Shown here piece after piece: positions 1 through 8,858 of a stretch of 64,000 bases of DNA. The position numbers and the translations under genes are program-made. The stretch is from Rhizobacter sp. Root404 (GTDB lineage: Bacteria > Pseudomonadota > Gammaproteobacteria > Burkholderiales > Burkholderiaceae_C). The DNA lies in contig NZ_LMDS01000004.1 of NCBI RefSeq assembly GCF_001425865.1, positions 65,515 through 129,514 on the forward strand, in the 5' to 3' direction. Numbering within the stretch: the stretch's first letter is position 1; every line of letters starts with the position of its first letter. The notes under the pieces were generated by a model. It did not search any database, was not told the origin of the DNA, and saw nothing but the letters and a program-made list of their open reading frames with translations.

Positions 1-441
1 GACTTCTGCGCGCTCGCGAACGCGCGCTCGATCCCGATCGCCGAGGAGCTGACCCAGCGCTTCGACGAGATCGACGAGCTCTACGACATCGGCAACATCG
101 ACCTCCACATCAGCGGCTGCATCAACTCGTGCGGCCACCACCACAGCGGCCACATTGGCATCCTGGGCGTCGACAAGGACGGCAAGGAGTGGTACCAGAT
201 CTCGCTCGGCGGCTCCGACGGCTCGACGATCAGCGGCGCCTCGGTGCCGGGCAAGGTGATCGGCCCGTCGTTCGCGGCCGACGAGGTGGCCGACGTGATC
301 GAGTCCGTGATCGAGACCTACCGCGAGAAGCGCAGCCCGAACGAACTGTTCATCGACACCGTCAAGCGCGTCGGCCTCGAGCCGTTCAAGGCCTCGGCCA
401 ACGCCGTGCGCCGCAGCACCGCGACCGTGCCCGCCGTCTGA
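1..441 (+). CDS. cysI: Sulfite reductase hemoprotein subunit, C-terminal part (5' end outside window)
   Basis: The hemoprotein of assimilatory sulfite reductase reduces sulfite to sulfide with six electrons. Only the last 146 residues are visible because the window cuts the gene. The fragment contains the second Cys pair that binds the siroheme/4Fe-4S centre, seen as CINSCGHHHSGH (Cys at visible residues 40 and 44, around bases 118-132). It heads a same-strand run in which DUF934 follows after 11 nt and cysH, cysD, cysN and cobA come next, so sulfite rather than nitrite is the likely substrate. A nitrite reductase would share the motif; the neighbours decide the call. Confidence 0.9.
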   Translation, partial: DFCALANARSIPIAEELTQRFDEIDELYDIGNIDLHISGCINSCGHHHSGHIGILGVDKDGKEWYQISLGGSDGSTISGASVPGKVIGPSFAADEVADVIESVIETYREKRSPNELFIDTVKRVGLEPFKASANAVRRSTATVPAV

Positions 442-452
442 GGAGCCCGCCC

Positions 453-998
453 ATGAAATTCATCAACCTGCAGAAAGACCCCTGGCGCACTCTCGGCGGC
501 GAGGACGGCCCCGCCGCCTACATCGACCCGCGCCCGCACCTGCTGCTGACCGTCGAGCAGTGGCACGCGTTCCGCGCGCAATGGCCGCAGGACATGCCGG
601 TCGGCGTGATGCTGGCCAACGACGTCGAGGTCAAGGACATCGCGGACGACCTGCCGCGCCTGACGCTGGTGCAGCTGCATTTCCCGAAGTGGGTGGACGG
701 CCGCGCCTACAGCCAGGCGCACACGCTGCGCATGCGCTACCGCTTCACCGGCGAGGTGCGCGCGACCGGCGAGGCGCTCGTCGACATGGTGCTGCTGATG
801 GCGCGCAGCGGCTTCACCTCGGTGGTGCTGCGCGCCGATCAGTCGCTCGAGGCGGCGCACCGCGCGCTGACCTTCTTCCCCGGCTTCTACCAGGGCGGCG
901 TCGACGATCCGACGCCGCTGTTCGCCAAGCCGCCCGGCACCGCCGACGCGCTGGTGCGGGCACAGGAAGAATTCCTCAATGCCGGAGCGTCGATATGA
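453..998 (+). CDS. DUF934 family protein of the sulfate assimilation operon
   Basis: A 181-residue protein starting MKFINLQKDPW, of the DUF934 family, which is regularly found between cysI and cysH in beta- and alpha-proteobacteria and is annotated as a probable oxidoreductase acting with sulfite reductase. No flavin, haem or cysteine cluster motif is visible, and its biochemical role is not established. The ATG lies 11 nt after the cysI stop with GAGGAG just upstream. Its stop codon overlaps the cysH start by 4 nt (ATGA), so the two are probably translationally coupled. Confidence 0.85.
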   Translation: MKFINLQKDPWRTLGGEDGPAAYIDPRPHLLLTVEQWHAFRAQWPQDMPVGVMLANDVEVKDIADDLPRLTLVQLHFPKWVDGRAYSQAHTLRMRYRFTGEVRATGEALVDMVLLMARSGFTSVVLRADQSLEAAHRALTFFPGFYQGGVDDPTPLFAKPPGTADALVRAQEEFLNAGASI

Positions 999-1765
999 GC
1001 GGCGGCAACGCGATCCAGCTCTATGCCCGCCAGTCGGCCGGTTTCGAGACCCGCATCGCGCAGGCGCTGGCGCTGCTGCGCCGCGCCGCGGTCGACCACC
1101 CGGGCCGGATCGTCCAGGCGACCAGCCTCGGCGCCGAAGACATGGTGATCACCGACCTGATCGCCCGGTACGACCTCCCGATCGCGGTGGGCACGCTGCA
1201 GACCGGCATGCTGCATGCCGAGACCGTCGGACTGATCGGCACGATCGAGGCGCGCTATGCGCTCGACGTGGAGGTCTACGAGCCGGTGCAGGAGTCGGTG
1301 GTGCATTTCGTCGCCCGCCACGGCGAGCGCGCGATGTACGAGAGCATCGACCGGCGCAAGGGCTGCTGCGCGATCCGCAAGCTCGAACCCCTGGCACGCA
1401 TGCTCGCCGACCGCGGTGCGTGGGTCACCGGCATGCGGCGCGAACAGTCGGCGAACCGCGGCACCGTCGAGTTCACCGAGCAGGACGACAAGGGCCGCAC
1501 CAAGTTCAACCCGCTCGCCGACTGGAGCTGGGCCGACGTCTGGCAGTACATCGCGCTGAACGACGTGCCGTACAACCCGCTGCACGACCAGTTCTTCCCG
1601 AGCATCGGCTGCGCGCCCTGCACCCGCGCGATCGCCGTCGGCGAGGACTTCCGCGCCGGCCGCTGGTGGTGGGAGGCCGAAGGCGCGAAGGAATGCGGAC
1701 TCCACGTCCACGACGAGCTTCCCGCCGAACAGTCACCCATTTCCCCGATCGGAGTTCACGCATGA
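995..1765 (+). CDS. cysH: Adenylyl-sulfate (APS) reductase, iron-sulfur type
   Basis: A 256-residue reductase that converts adenylyl sulfate to sulfite and AMP using thioredoxin. Four cysteines that bind a 4Fe-4S cluster are visible as the pair Cys124-Cys125 and Cys206/Cys209. The catalytic cysteine is in the ECGLH motif (Cys234). The cluster-binding cysteines mark the bacterial APS reductase branch rather than the cluster-free PAPS reductase of E. coli. This fits the operon, where CysN carries no fused APS kinase and no cysC is seen. The start overlaps the DUF934 stop and the stop overlaps the cysD start, both as ATGA. Confidence 0.93.
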   Translation: MSGGNAIQLYARQSAGFETRIAQALALLRRAAVDHPGRIVQATSLGAEDMVITDLIARYDLPIAVGTLQTGMLHAETVGLIGTIEARYALDVEVYEPVQESVVHFVARHGERAMYESIDRRKGCCAIRKLEPLARMLADRGAWVTGMRREQSANRGTVEFTEQDDKGRTKFNPLADWSWADVWQYIALNDVPYNPLHDQFFPSIGCAPCTRAIAVGEDFRAGRWWWEAEGAKECGLHVHDELPAEQSPISPIGVHA

Positions 1766-2721
1766 ATGCCCCGTTGAAGGTCGAGCAGTTGCTACCCGAG
1801 CTCGACCACACCCACCTCGACTGGCTCGAGGAAGAAGCCATCTTCATCCTGCGCGAGACCGTCGCTGCGTTCGAGCGGCCGGCGCTGCTGTTCTCCGGCG
1901 GCAAGGACTCTTGCGTGGTGCTGCGGCTGGCGGAAAAGGCGTTCAAGAAGAAGAACGCCCAAGGCCAGTACGAAGGCCGGCTGCCGTTTCCGCTGCTGCA
2001 CGTGGACACCGGTCACAACTTCCCCGAGGTGATCGAGTTCCGCGACCGCCGCGTTGCCGAGATGGGCGAGCGCCTGATCGTGGGCGACCTGGAGGATTCG
2101 ATCCGGCGCGGCACCGTGCGGCTGAGCCACCCGCTCGAATCGCGCAACGGCCACCAGACCGTCGCGCTGCTCGAGGCGATCGAGGAACACCGCTTCGACG
2201 TGCTGATGGGCGGCGCGCGACGCGACGAGGAGAAGGCGCGCGCCAAGGAGCGCATCTTCAGCCACCGCGACAGCTTCGGCCAGTGGCAGCCGAAGGAGCA
2301 GCGCCCCGAACTCTGGACGCTGTTCAACACCCGCATCAAGCCCGGCGAGCACATGCGCGCGTTCCCGATCAGCAACTGGACCGAGCTCGACGTGTGGCTC
2401 TACATCGCCCGCGAGAACATCCCGCTGCCCGATCTCTACTTCGCACATGACCGCGAAGTGATCCGCCGCAAGGGGCTGCTGGTGCCGCTGACCGAGGTGA
2501 CACCGGCCCTGCCCGGCGAGACGGTCGAGACGGTCGAGGTGCGCTTTCGCACCGTCGGCGACATGACCTGCACCTGCCCGGTCGAGAGCCCCGCCGCGAG
2601 CGCGGCCGAGATCGTCGCCGAGACGCTGCAGGTGACCGTCAGCGAACGCGGCGCGACCCGCATGGACGACCGCACCTCCGAGGCCTCGATGGAGCGGCGC
2701 AAGAAGGAAGGGTATTTCTGA
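1762..2721 (+). CDS. cysD: Sulfate adenylyltransferase subunit 2
   Basis: This 319-residue protein is the catalytic subunit of ATP sulfurylase, which activates sulfate with ATP to give APS and pyrophosphate. The PP-loop motif SGGKDS is at residues 45-50, as expected for the ATP pyrophosphatase fold, and the protein ends with the family-typical RKKEGYF. It overlaps the cysH stop by 4 nt and its own stop shares one base with the cysN start. CysD works as a heterodimer with the GTPase CysN encoded next. Confidence 0.96.
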   Translation: MNAPLKVEQLLPELDHTHLDWLEEEAIFILRETVAAFERPALLFSGGKDSCVVLRLAEKAFKKKNAQGQYEGRLPFPLLHVDTGHNFPEVIEFRDRRVAEMGERLIVGDLEDSIRRGTVRLSHPLESRNGHQTVALLEAIEEHRFDVLMGGARRDEEKARAKERIFSHRDSFGQWQPKEQRPELWTLFNTRIKPGEHMRAFPISNWTELDVWLYIARENIPLPDLYFAHDREVIRRKGLLVPLTEVTPALPGETVETVEVRFRTVGDMTCTCPVESPAASAAEIVAETLQVTVSERGATRMDDRTSEASMERRKKEGYF

Positions 2722-4007
2722 TGAGCGACCACCGCGCCCTGCGCTTTCTCACCGCCGGCTCCGTCGACGACGGCAAGAGCACGCTGATCGGCCGCCTGCT
2801 GTACGACTCGCGCGCGATCCTCGCCGACCAGCTCGACACGCTGGAGAAGCGCGCCGCGGGTGCGCCCCAAGCCGCAGGCGGGCCAAGCTTCGACCTGTCG
2901 CTGCTGACCGACGGCCTCGAGGCCGAGCGCGAACAGGGCATCACGATCGACGTGGCCTACCGCTATTTCGCGACCAGGCAGCGCAAGTTCATCATCGCCG
3001 ACGCGCCCGGGCACGAGCAGTACACCCGCAACATGGTGACGGCTGCGGCCGGGAGCGACGCCGCGGTGGTGCTGGTCGACATCACGAAGCTGGACACGCA
3101 TGCGGTGCCCGTCCAGCTGCTCGCGCAGACACGCCGCCACTCGCTGCTCGCGCAATTGCTGCGCGTGCCGAGCATCGTGTTCGCGATCAACAAGCTCGAC
3201 GCGGTCGACGATCCGGCGCAGGCCTATGAAGCGGTGCGCGCCGCGCTGCTCGACTTCGCCGAGGAGGCGAAGATGGACATCGCCGGCATCGTCCCGGTCT
3301 CGGCCCTGCGCGGCGACAACGTGACGCAGCCGTTGAACGCTCCGTGGTACAGCGGCCCGTCGCTGCTGCAGCTGCTGGAAAGCCTGCCGACCGCGCAGGA
3401 GCGCACCATCGGCGACCTGCTGATCCCGGTGCAGTACGTGGCGCGTGACGGCGACGGTCGAGGCGACCAGCCGCGCACTCTATGGGGCCGCATCGCCCAC
3501 GGCAGCGTGCGCGTCGGCGACGAGGTGCAGCTGTTCCCGAGCCGCCAGAAGGCGATCGTCGCCGAGGTGCGCGTCGCCGGTGACCTGGTCGATGCGGCCG
3601 TGGCCGGCCAGTCCGCCGGCCTGAGCCTGGACCGCCAGCTGGACGTCTCGCGTGGCGACTGGATCGCGACGCCCGACACCGTCCACGAGACGAACCGCTT
3701 CTCCGCCACCCTCGCCTGGCTCGACACCGAGCCCGCGGTGATCGGCCGCAGGTACTCGGTCCGCCACGGCAACCGCTGGGTGCCGGCGCGCATCACCGCG
3801 ATCGAGAGCCGCCTCGACATCCACTCGCTGCAGGCCACCGACGCCCACGAGCTGGCGGTCAACGAGATCGGCCACGTCGTGATCGAGACCCAGCAGCCGC
3901 TGCCGGTCGAGGCGTACGCGTCGAACCGGGTCGGCGGCTCGTTGATCATCGTCGACCCGGCGAGCAACCGCACCAGCGGCGCGCTGCTGGTCAAAGAGGC
4001 AGCCTGA
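2721..4007 (+). CDS. cysN: Sulfate adenylyltransferase subunit 1 (GTPase)
   Basis: A 428-residue translation-factor-like GTPase that couples GTP hydrolysis to APS formation by CysD. The nucleotide-binding motifs are clear: SVDDGKST (residues 14-21, the CysN variant of the P-loop), DAPG (94-97) and NKLD (157-160). The length matches stand-alone CysN; there is no C-terminal APS kinase domain as in CysNC. This agrees with direct APS reduction by the neighbouring CysH. Confidence 0.96.
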   Translation: MSDHRALRFLTAGSVDDGKSTLIGRLLYDSRAILADQLDTLEKRAAGAPQAAGGPSFDLSLLTDGLEAEREQGITIDVAYRYFATRQRKFIIADAPGHEQYTRNMVTAAAGSDAAVVLVDITKLDTHAVPVQLLAQTRRHSLLAQLLRVPSIVFAINKLDAVDDPAQAYEAVRAALLDFAEEAKMDIAGIVPVSALRGDNVTQPLNAPWYSGPSLLQLLESLPTAQERTIGDLLIPVQYVARDGDGRGDQPRTLWGRIAHGSVRVGDEVQLFPSRQKAIVAEVRVAGDLVDAAVAGQSAGLSLDRQLDVSRGDWIATPDTVHETNRFSATLAWLDTEPAVIGRRYSVRHGNRWVPARITAIESRLDIHSLQATDAHELAVNEIGHVVIETQQPLPVEAYASNRVGGSLIIVDPASNRTSGALLVKEAA

Positions 4008-4009
4008 CC

Positions 4010-4780
4010 ATGGGCACGGTGATCTTCATCGGCGCCGGCCCCGGCGCGGCCGACCTGATCACCATGCGCGGCGCCGCGCGGCTTGGTCAGGCCGATGTCG
4101 TGCTGTTCGATGCGCTCACCGACCCGGCGCTGCGCGCGCTCGCACCGAACGCCAAGTGGATCGACGTCGGCAAGCGCGGCTTCGCCGACAGCACCGGCCA
4201 GGCGACGATCAACGCGCTGCTGGTCCGCTATGCCGCTGAAGCGACCACCGTGGTCCGCCTGAAGGGCGGCGATCCGAGCGTGTTCGGCCGGCTCGAGGAG
4301 GAGCTGGAGGCACTCGCCGCGGCCGGCATCGCCTGCGAGGTCGTGCCGGGCGTCACCGCCGCGCTCGCGGCGGCCGCCACCACGCAGCGCCCGTTGACGC
4401 GCCGCGGCACCGGCCGCAGCGTCAGCCTGTCGACCGCGATGACGCGCGAAGGCCAGCTTCAGGTCACGCGCAGCGCCGACACCGAGGTGTTCTACATGGC
4501 CGGCAAGCAGCTCGCCGCGTTGTCGCGCCGCTTGCGCGCGGCGGGCTGGCCGGACGACACGCCGGCCCAAGTCGTCTCGCGCGCCGGCTGGCCGGACCAG
4601 CTGCGCAGCGACCACACCGTCGCGAGCCTGGGGGGCGCCGCGATGCTGCATGCGGGCCGGCCCAGCGTCGTGACGATCGGCGCCGGGGCCGCGCCGCTCG
4701 CGGCGGCGCCCGCTGCTGCTGCCGGCACCGCCAACGCGGGCATCGTCCGCTCGAAGCGTGGCGCGCGCGCCAAGCCCTAA
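4010..4780 (+). CDS. cobA: Uroporphyrinogen-III C-methyltransferase
   Basis: A 256-residue SAM-dependent methyltransferase that converts uroporphyrinogen III to precorrin-2, the branch point to siroheme and cobalamin. The N-terminal [11 protein letters not shown] loop and the GGDP motif are typical of this family. It lacks the CysG dehydrogenase/chelatase half, so another enzyme must finish siroheme. It begins 2 nt after cysN, and its place in the sulfate operon points to making siroheme for CysI. The last 30 or so residues are Ala-rich and basic and are probably not part of the catalytic fold. Confidence 0.92.
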   Translation: MGTVIFIGAGPGAADLITMRGAARLGQADVVLFDALTDPALRALAPNAKWIDVGKRGFADSTGQATINALLVRYAAEATTVVRLKGGDPSVFGRLEEELEALAAAGIACEVVPGVTAALAAAATTQRPLTRRGTGRSVSLSTAMTREGQLQVTRSADTEVFYMAGKQLAALSRRLRAAGWPDDTPAQVVSRAGWPDQLRSDHTVASLGGAAMLHAGRPSVVTIGAGAAPLAAAPAAAAGTANAGIVRSKRGARAKP

Positions 4781-4835
4781 AATCCCCGTTGAGCCAGCGC
4801 TCGCCGGCCACCTCCAACAGAAGAGTTCCACCACC

Positions 4836-5159
4836 ATGACCCACGTCGTTCTCGAATCCTGCATCCGCTGCAAGTACACCGATTGCGTGGACGTGTGCCC
4901 GGTCGACTGCTTCCGCGAAGGCCCGAACTTCCTGACGATCGACCCGGACGAGTGCATCGACTGCGCGGTCTGCATTCCCGAGTGCCCCGTCAACGCGATC
5001 GTGCCGGAAGAGGACGTCCCCGGCGACCAGCAGCACATGATCCAGCTGAACGCCGACCTGGCGAAGAACTGGCCCAGCATCACCAAGCGCAAGGCCCCGC
5101 AGCCCGACGCCGACGAGTGGAAAGACCGCACAGGCAAGCTCGGCGAGCTGATCCGCTAA
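4836..5159 (+). CDS. fdxA: 7Fe ferredoxin (3Fe-4S plus 4Fe-4S)
   Basis: This 107-residue ferredoxin has nine cysteines at 9, 12, 17, 21, 25, 40, 43, 46 and 50. The spacing fits the Azotobacter FdI/FdxA type: Cys9, Cys17 and Cys50 for the 3Fe-4S cluster and Cys21, Cys40, Cys43 and Cys46 for the 4Fe-4S cluster. The C-terminal extension of about 45 residues is also typical. The next gene, only 8 nt downstream, is a ferredoxin-NADP reductase, so the two probably form a redox pair. Confidence 0.95.
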   Translation: MTHVVLESCIRCKYTDCVDVCPVDCFREGPNFLTIDPDECIDCAVCIPECPVNAIVPEEDVPGDQQHMIQLNADLAKNWPSITKRKAPQPDADEWKDRTGKLGELIR

Positions 5160-5167
5160 GCCCAGCC

Positions 5168-6220
5168 GTGACCACGGCCGTCGAAGTCCCGTTGATCGAG
5201 ACCGATGCGCTCGTCATCGGCGCCGGGCCGGTCGGCCTGTTCCAGGTCTTCGAGCTCGGCCTGCTCAACATCCGCGCCCATGTGATCGACTCGCTGCCGG
5301 TGGCCGGCGGCCAGTGCATCGAGCTCTACCCCGACAAGCCCATCTACGACATCCCGGCAACGACGGTCTGCACCGGTCGCGAGCTGGTCGCGAAGCTGCA
5401 GCAGCAGATCGAACCCTTCGCGCCGGTCTTCCACCTGGGGCAACAGGTCGACGTCGTCGAACGTCAGCCGGACGGGCGGTTTCGCATCGCCAGCTCGCGC
5501 GGCACGCAGTGGCTCGCGAAGACGGTGCTCATCGCCGGAGGCGTCGGCTCGTTCCAGCCGCGGCGGCTCAAGGTCGACGGGGTTGCCGCGTTCGAAGGCA
5601 CGCAGCTGCGCTACGGCGCGCCCGACGACCTGCAGGCGCTGGGCGGCCAGCGCGTCGTCGTGATCGGCGACGACGATGCGGCGCTCGATTGCGCGATCGC
5701 GCTGGCACCGCTCGCCCAGGTCACGCTGATGCACCGGCGCGATGAGTTCAAGGCCGCCCCCGAGACGATTTCGACGCTGCGTCGGATGCGTGGCGACGGG
5801 CAGCTGCAGTTCGTCGCGGCGCAACCGAGCGGCATCGTCCACGCCGACGGCCGATTGACCGCATTGCAGGTGCTCGCCGCCGATGGCACGACGCAAACGC
5901 TGCCGCTGGACAGGCTGCTCGTGCTCACCGGCCTGAGCCCCAAGCTCGGGCCGATCGCCGACTGGGGTCTCGCGCTCGAGCGCAAGCAACTCGTCGTCGA
6001 CACCGCGCGCTTCCAGACCAGCGAGCCGGGCATCTTCGCGGTCGGCGACGTCAACACCTACCCGGGCAAGAAGAAGCTGATCCTGTGCGGCTTCCACGAG
6101 GCCGCGCTGGCCGCGTTCGGCGCCGCGGCGATCGTGTTCCCGGACACGCCCATCCACCTCGAATACACGACCACCAGCCCGCGCCTGCACAAGGCGCTGG
6201 GCGTCGCTCCCAAAGGCTGA
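5168..6220 (+). CDS. Ferredoxin-NADP(+) reductase, thioredoxin-reductase-like (type 2 FNR)
   Basis: A 350-residue FAD/NADPH oxidoreductase. The FAD-binding GAGPVG is at residues 18-23, followed by the [17 protein letters not shown] region typical of the type 2 FNR family. A second Rossmann motif lies near residue 165 and an AVGDVN motif near the C-terminus. The CxxC redox pair of true thioredoxin reductases is absent, which separates it from TrxB. The start is GTG at 5168, 8 nt after the fdxA stop. It probably passes electrons between NADPH and FdxA. Confidence 0.9.
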   Translation: MTTAVEVPLIETDALVIGAGPVGLFQVFELGLLNIRAHVIDSLPVAGGQCIELYPDKPIYDIPATTVCTGRELVAKLQQQIEPFAPVFHLGQQVDVVERQPDGRFRIASSRGTQWLAKTVLIAGGVGSFQPRRLKVDGVAAFEGTQLRYGAPDDLQALGGQRVVVIGDDDAALDCAIALAPLAQVTLMHRRDEFKAAPETISTLRRMRGDGQLQFVAAQPSGIVHADGRLTALQVLAADGTTQTLPLDRLLVLTGLSPKLGPIADWGLALERKQLVVDTARFQTSEPGIFAVGDVNTYPGKKKLILCGFHEAALAAFGAAAIVFPDTPIHLEYTTTSPRLHKALGVAPKG

Positions 6221-6222
6221 GT

Positions 6223-6228
6223 CATAAT
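6223..6228 (+). promoter_or_regulatory. Possible -10 element of the riboswitch transcript
   Basis: CATAAT lies directly after the FNR stop codon and would place the transcription start near 6235, about 25 nt before the riboswitch. No good -35 is seen 17 nt upstream, so this is a weak call. Confidence 0.3.
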
Positions 6229-6257
6229 TCGCCCGCTGCGCGGTTCGTTTGCGCAGC

Positions 6258-6350
6258 ATTCGCTAGGGGTGTTGAACGGTTCACCCGAACCGCTCGACTG
6301 AGACAGTCCCTTTGAACCTGATTGAGGTAATCCTCGCGCAGGGAAGCTCG
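6258..6350 (+). ncRNA. TPP (thiamine pyrophosphate) riboswitch, THI element
   Basis: The conserved TPP aptamer blocks are present in order: AGGGGTG (6265-6271), a P3 helix formed by CGGTTC and GAACCG, CTGAGA (6298-6303), CCCTTTGAACCTGAT (6308-6322) and GCGCAGGGAAG (6336-6346). The outer limits are approximate. A possible expression-platform hairpin follows at 6372-6408 (GTGGT/ACCAC enclosing GCAGG/CCTGC), just before the start codon at 6418. The regulated gene is a TonB-dependent receptor, so thiamine status controls an outer-membrane uptake protein. Confidence 0.95.
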
Positions 6351-6417
6351 GCCAGACCGGCATCACGTCCTGTGGTGGCCGCAGGCCCGCCGCCCTGCCA
6401 TCGACCACGGACCCACG

Positions 6418-8577
6418 ATGGCACGCTTGACCACACGATTCCCTACCCTCTCTCCCATCGCCGCCGCCGCATGGCTGCTCGCGACGCACGCGCTGGCGCA
6501 GACCGCGCCGGACTCAGCGCAATTGCAGCCGGTCACCGTCACCGGCCGCGCGACGCCGCCCGCGAGCGTCAGCGGCTGGGGCGAAATCCCGCTCGCGAAG
6601 ACGCCGGTGCAGGCCAGCGTGTTCGACGCGGCCCAACTGAAGGACAGCGGCGTGCAACGCCTGTCCGACCTGACGGCGGCGGACCCCGCCGTCAGCGATG
6701 CCTACAACGCCGAGGGCTACTGGGACTTCCTGACCGTGCGCGGCTATGTCATCGACAACCGCTTCAACTTCCGCCGCGACGGGCTGCCGATCAACGCCGA
6801 GACTTCGATCCCGCTCGACAACAAGGCGCGCGTCGAGATCCTCAAGGGCACCAGCGGCATGCAGGCCGGCACCAGCGCGCCGGGCGGGCTCGTCAACTAC
6901 GTCGTCAAGCGTCCGCTCGACACGCCGCTGAGCTCGATCGGCCTCGAATGGCGCCAGCCCGGCACCGTGACCGCTGCGTTCGACCTGAGCCGGCGCTTCG
7001 GCGTCGACAACGCGTTCGGCGTGCGCCTGAATGCCGCCGCGGCGCACCTCGACCCGATGGTGCGCGACAGCGAAGGCCGACGCCACCTGTTCGCGCTCGC
7101 GGCCGACTGGCGCGTCTCGCCCGACACGCTGCTCGAAGCCGAGATCGAGACCAGCCACCGCTCGCAGCCCAGCCAGCCGGGTTTCAGCATGCTCGGCGAC
7201 ACGGTGCCGCCGCCGGGCGATCCGCGCCTGAGCCTGAACAACCAGCCCTGGTCGCTGCCCGTGGTGATGAACGCGACCACCGCATCGCTGCGCTGGCAGC
7301 AGCGGCTCTCCACCGATTGGCGCTTCGTCGCGCACGCCGCCACGCAGCAGCTGCGCACCGACGACCGGCTCGCGTTCCCGTTCGGTTGCTTCGATCCGAA
7401 CCCGGCGCCGGACGGCACCTACTACGCCGACCGCTACTGCCCGAACGGCACCTACGACCTCTACGACTTCCGCAGCGAGAACGAGCGCCGCCGCACCGAC
7501 GCGCTGGACCTGTCGCTGCAGGGCAAGCTGCAGACCGGGGCGATCGCCCACACGCTGACGGCCGGCGTGCTGCAGTCGCGGGTGCGCAACCGCTTCCAGC
7601 AGCAGGCCTACAACTACGTCGGCACCGGCAATGTCGAGGGCACGCTCTTCACGTCGGCAGACCCGTCGCTGACCGACGAGAACACCAACCGCGACGAACG
7701 CTCGACCGAGCTCTACCTGCGCGACGCGGTGGCGCTGACCGACGCCGCCACGGCATGGCTCGGCGTGCGCCACAGCCGCATCGAGCGCGAAAGCGTGCGC
7801 ACCGACGGCTCGCGCCCGACCGACTATGCACAGTCGTTCACCACGCCGTCGATCGCGCTCAGCTATGCGTTTGCCAGGGATCAACTGGTCTATGCCAGCT
7901 GGGGCCAGGGCGTCGAGTCGAACGTCGTGACCAACCGCCCGCGCTACAGCAACGCCGGCGAGGTCTTCACCACCAAGAGCCGCCAGGCCGAGATCGGCCT
8001 GAAGGGCGCGAGCGACGCGTTCGACTGGAACCTCGCCGCCTTCGACATCCGCCGCCCACGCATCCAGGACTTCGGCAGCTGCGATGCCGACGGCACCTGC
8101 ACCACGCGCCTGGACGGCACCGCGCACCACCGCGGCATCGAAGCCAGCGCCGGCTGGCGCCGCGGCGCCTGGGCGTTGCGCGGCGGCGCGCAGTGGCTGC
8201 GCGCGAAGGTCGAGGGCAGCGCCGATCCGACGATCGACGGCCAACAGCCCACAAACGTGCCGCAGCGCACGCTGAAGCTGCAGGCCGCCTACGACGTCGC
8301 CGCCCTGCCCGGCCTGAACCTGCAGGGCGGCCTGGTGCACGAGAGCGCACGCATGGTCCTGCCCGAAAACAGCGCCAGCATCCCCGGCTGGACGCGAGTC
8401 GACGCGGCCCTGCGCTACGAGACCCAGGTGGCCGGCGTGCGCACCACCTGGCGTGCCGGCGTCGACAACCTGTTCGACAAGCGCGCCTGGCGCGAGTCCC
8501 CGTACCAGTTCAGCCACGCCTACCTGTACCCGCTCGCACCCCGCACCTTCCGCCTGTCGATGCAGGTCGACCTCTGA
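6418..8577 (+). CDS. TonB-dependent outer-membrane receptor under TPP riboswitch control (putative thiamine-related uptake)
   Basis: A 719-residue outer-membrane receptor of the siderophore-receptor type. It has an N-terminal signal peptide ending near THALAQ, a TonB-box-like segment LQPVTVTGR, a plug domain with the APGGLVNYVVKRP block and a long beta-barrel ending in FRLSMQVDL. The nearest relatives by look are ferric-siderophore receptors. The upstream TPP riboswitch, however, argues that the substrate is thiamine, a thiamine phosphate or a pyrimidine/thiazole precursor; this is inference. No TonB/ExbBD or thiamine biosynthesis gene is in the window. The ATG follows a weak ribosome site. 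Confidence 0.9.
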   Translation: MARLTTRFPTLSPIAAAAWLLATHALAQTAPDSAQLQPVTVTGRATPPASVSGWGEIPLAKTPVQASVFDAAQLKDSGVQRLSDLTAADPAVSDAYNAEGYWDFLTVRGYVIDNRFNFRRDGLPINAETSIPLDNKARVEILKGTSGMQAGTSAPGGLVNYVVKRPLDTPLSSIGLEWRQPGTVTAAFDLSRRFGVDNAFGVRLNAAAAHLDPMVRDSEGRRHLFALAADWRVSPDTLLEAEIETSHRSQPSQPGFSMLGDTVPPPGDPRLSLNNQPWSLPVVMNATTASLRWQQRLSTDWRFVAHAATQQLRTDDRLAFPFGCFDPNPAPDGTYYADRYCPNGTYDLYDFRSENERRRTDALDLSLQGKLQTGAIAHTLTAGVLQSRVRNRFQQQAYNYVGTGNVEGTLFTSADPSLTDENTNRDERSTELYLRDAVALTDAATAWLGVRHSRIERESVRTDGSRPTDYAQSFTTPSIALSYAFARDQLVYASWGQGVESNVVTNRPRYSNAGEVFTTKSRQAEIGLKGASDAFDWNLAAFDIRRPRIQDFGSCDADGTCTTRLDGTAHHRGIEASAGWRRGAWALRGGAQWLRAKVEGSADPTIDGQQPTNVPQRTLKLQAAYDVAALPGLNLQGGLVHESARMVLPENSASIPGWTRVDAALRYETQVAGVRTTWRAGVDNLFDKRAWRESPYQFSHAYLYPLAPRTFRLSMQVDL

Positions 8578-8601
8578 CCGCCCGAAAAAGCCAGCTATAA
8601 T
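8574..8601 (+). promoter_or_regulatory. Sigma-70 promoter of tRNA-Asn
   Basis: A perfect TATAAT (8596-8601) lies 10 nt before the mature tRNA 5' end, with CTGACC (8574-8579) as a -35 at 16-nt spacing. The -35 overlaps the stop codon of the TonB receptor gene. Confidence 0.65.
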
Positions 8602-8611
8602 GCGAGGCTGT

Positions 8612-8687
8612 TCCTCGATAGCTCAGTCGGTAGAGCGCCGGACTGTTAATCCGTAGGTCCCTGGTTCGAGCCCAGGTCGGGGAGCCA
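8612..8687 (+). tRNA. tRNA-Asn (anticodon GTT)
   Basis: A 76-nt tRNA with the 7-bp acceptor TCCTCGA/TCGGGGA (one T-G pair), D-arm GCTCAGTCGGTAGAGC, anticodon loop CTGTTAA with GTT, T-arm GGTTCGA and an encoded CCA (8685-8687). It closely resembles E. coli tRNA-Asn. It has its own promoter and is followed by a strong terminator at 8705. Confidence 0.97.
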
Positions 8688-8704
8688 AGATAGAAGATGA
8701 ACGA

Positions 8705-8738
8705 AGCCCTCAGGTTGAACGACCTGGGGGCTTTTTTT
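8705..8738 (+). terminator. Rho-independent terminator after tRNA-Asn
   Basis: An 11-bp stem (AGCCCTCAGGT pairing with ACCTGGGGGCT, one G-T pair, loop TGAACG) is followed by seven T residues. It ends the tRNA-Asn transcript. Confidence 0.93.
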
Positions 8739-8858
8739 GTCGCCAACGCGGTCCGGCAGCAGTGCGTCCCCGAACCGATGCTCCGCTGGCCATCGCACGT
8801 GCGACTTCCGCAATCGTTCGCACGCCGACCAGGGGCGGTTTGCCCCTAAGCTTCAGTC

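Noticed and set aside
5168..6220. Thioredoxin reductase
   Set aside because: No redox-active CxxC pair; the sequence blocks and adjacency to a ferredoxin gene fit type 2 FNR.
8510..8746. A 78-residue minus-strand frame across the tRNA-Asn gene
   Set aside because: The peptide (SPTWARTRDLRINSPALYRL) is the well-known false translation of the antisense strand of a tRNA.
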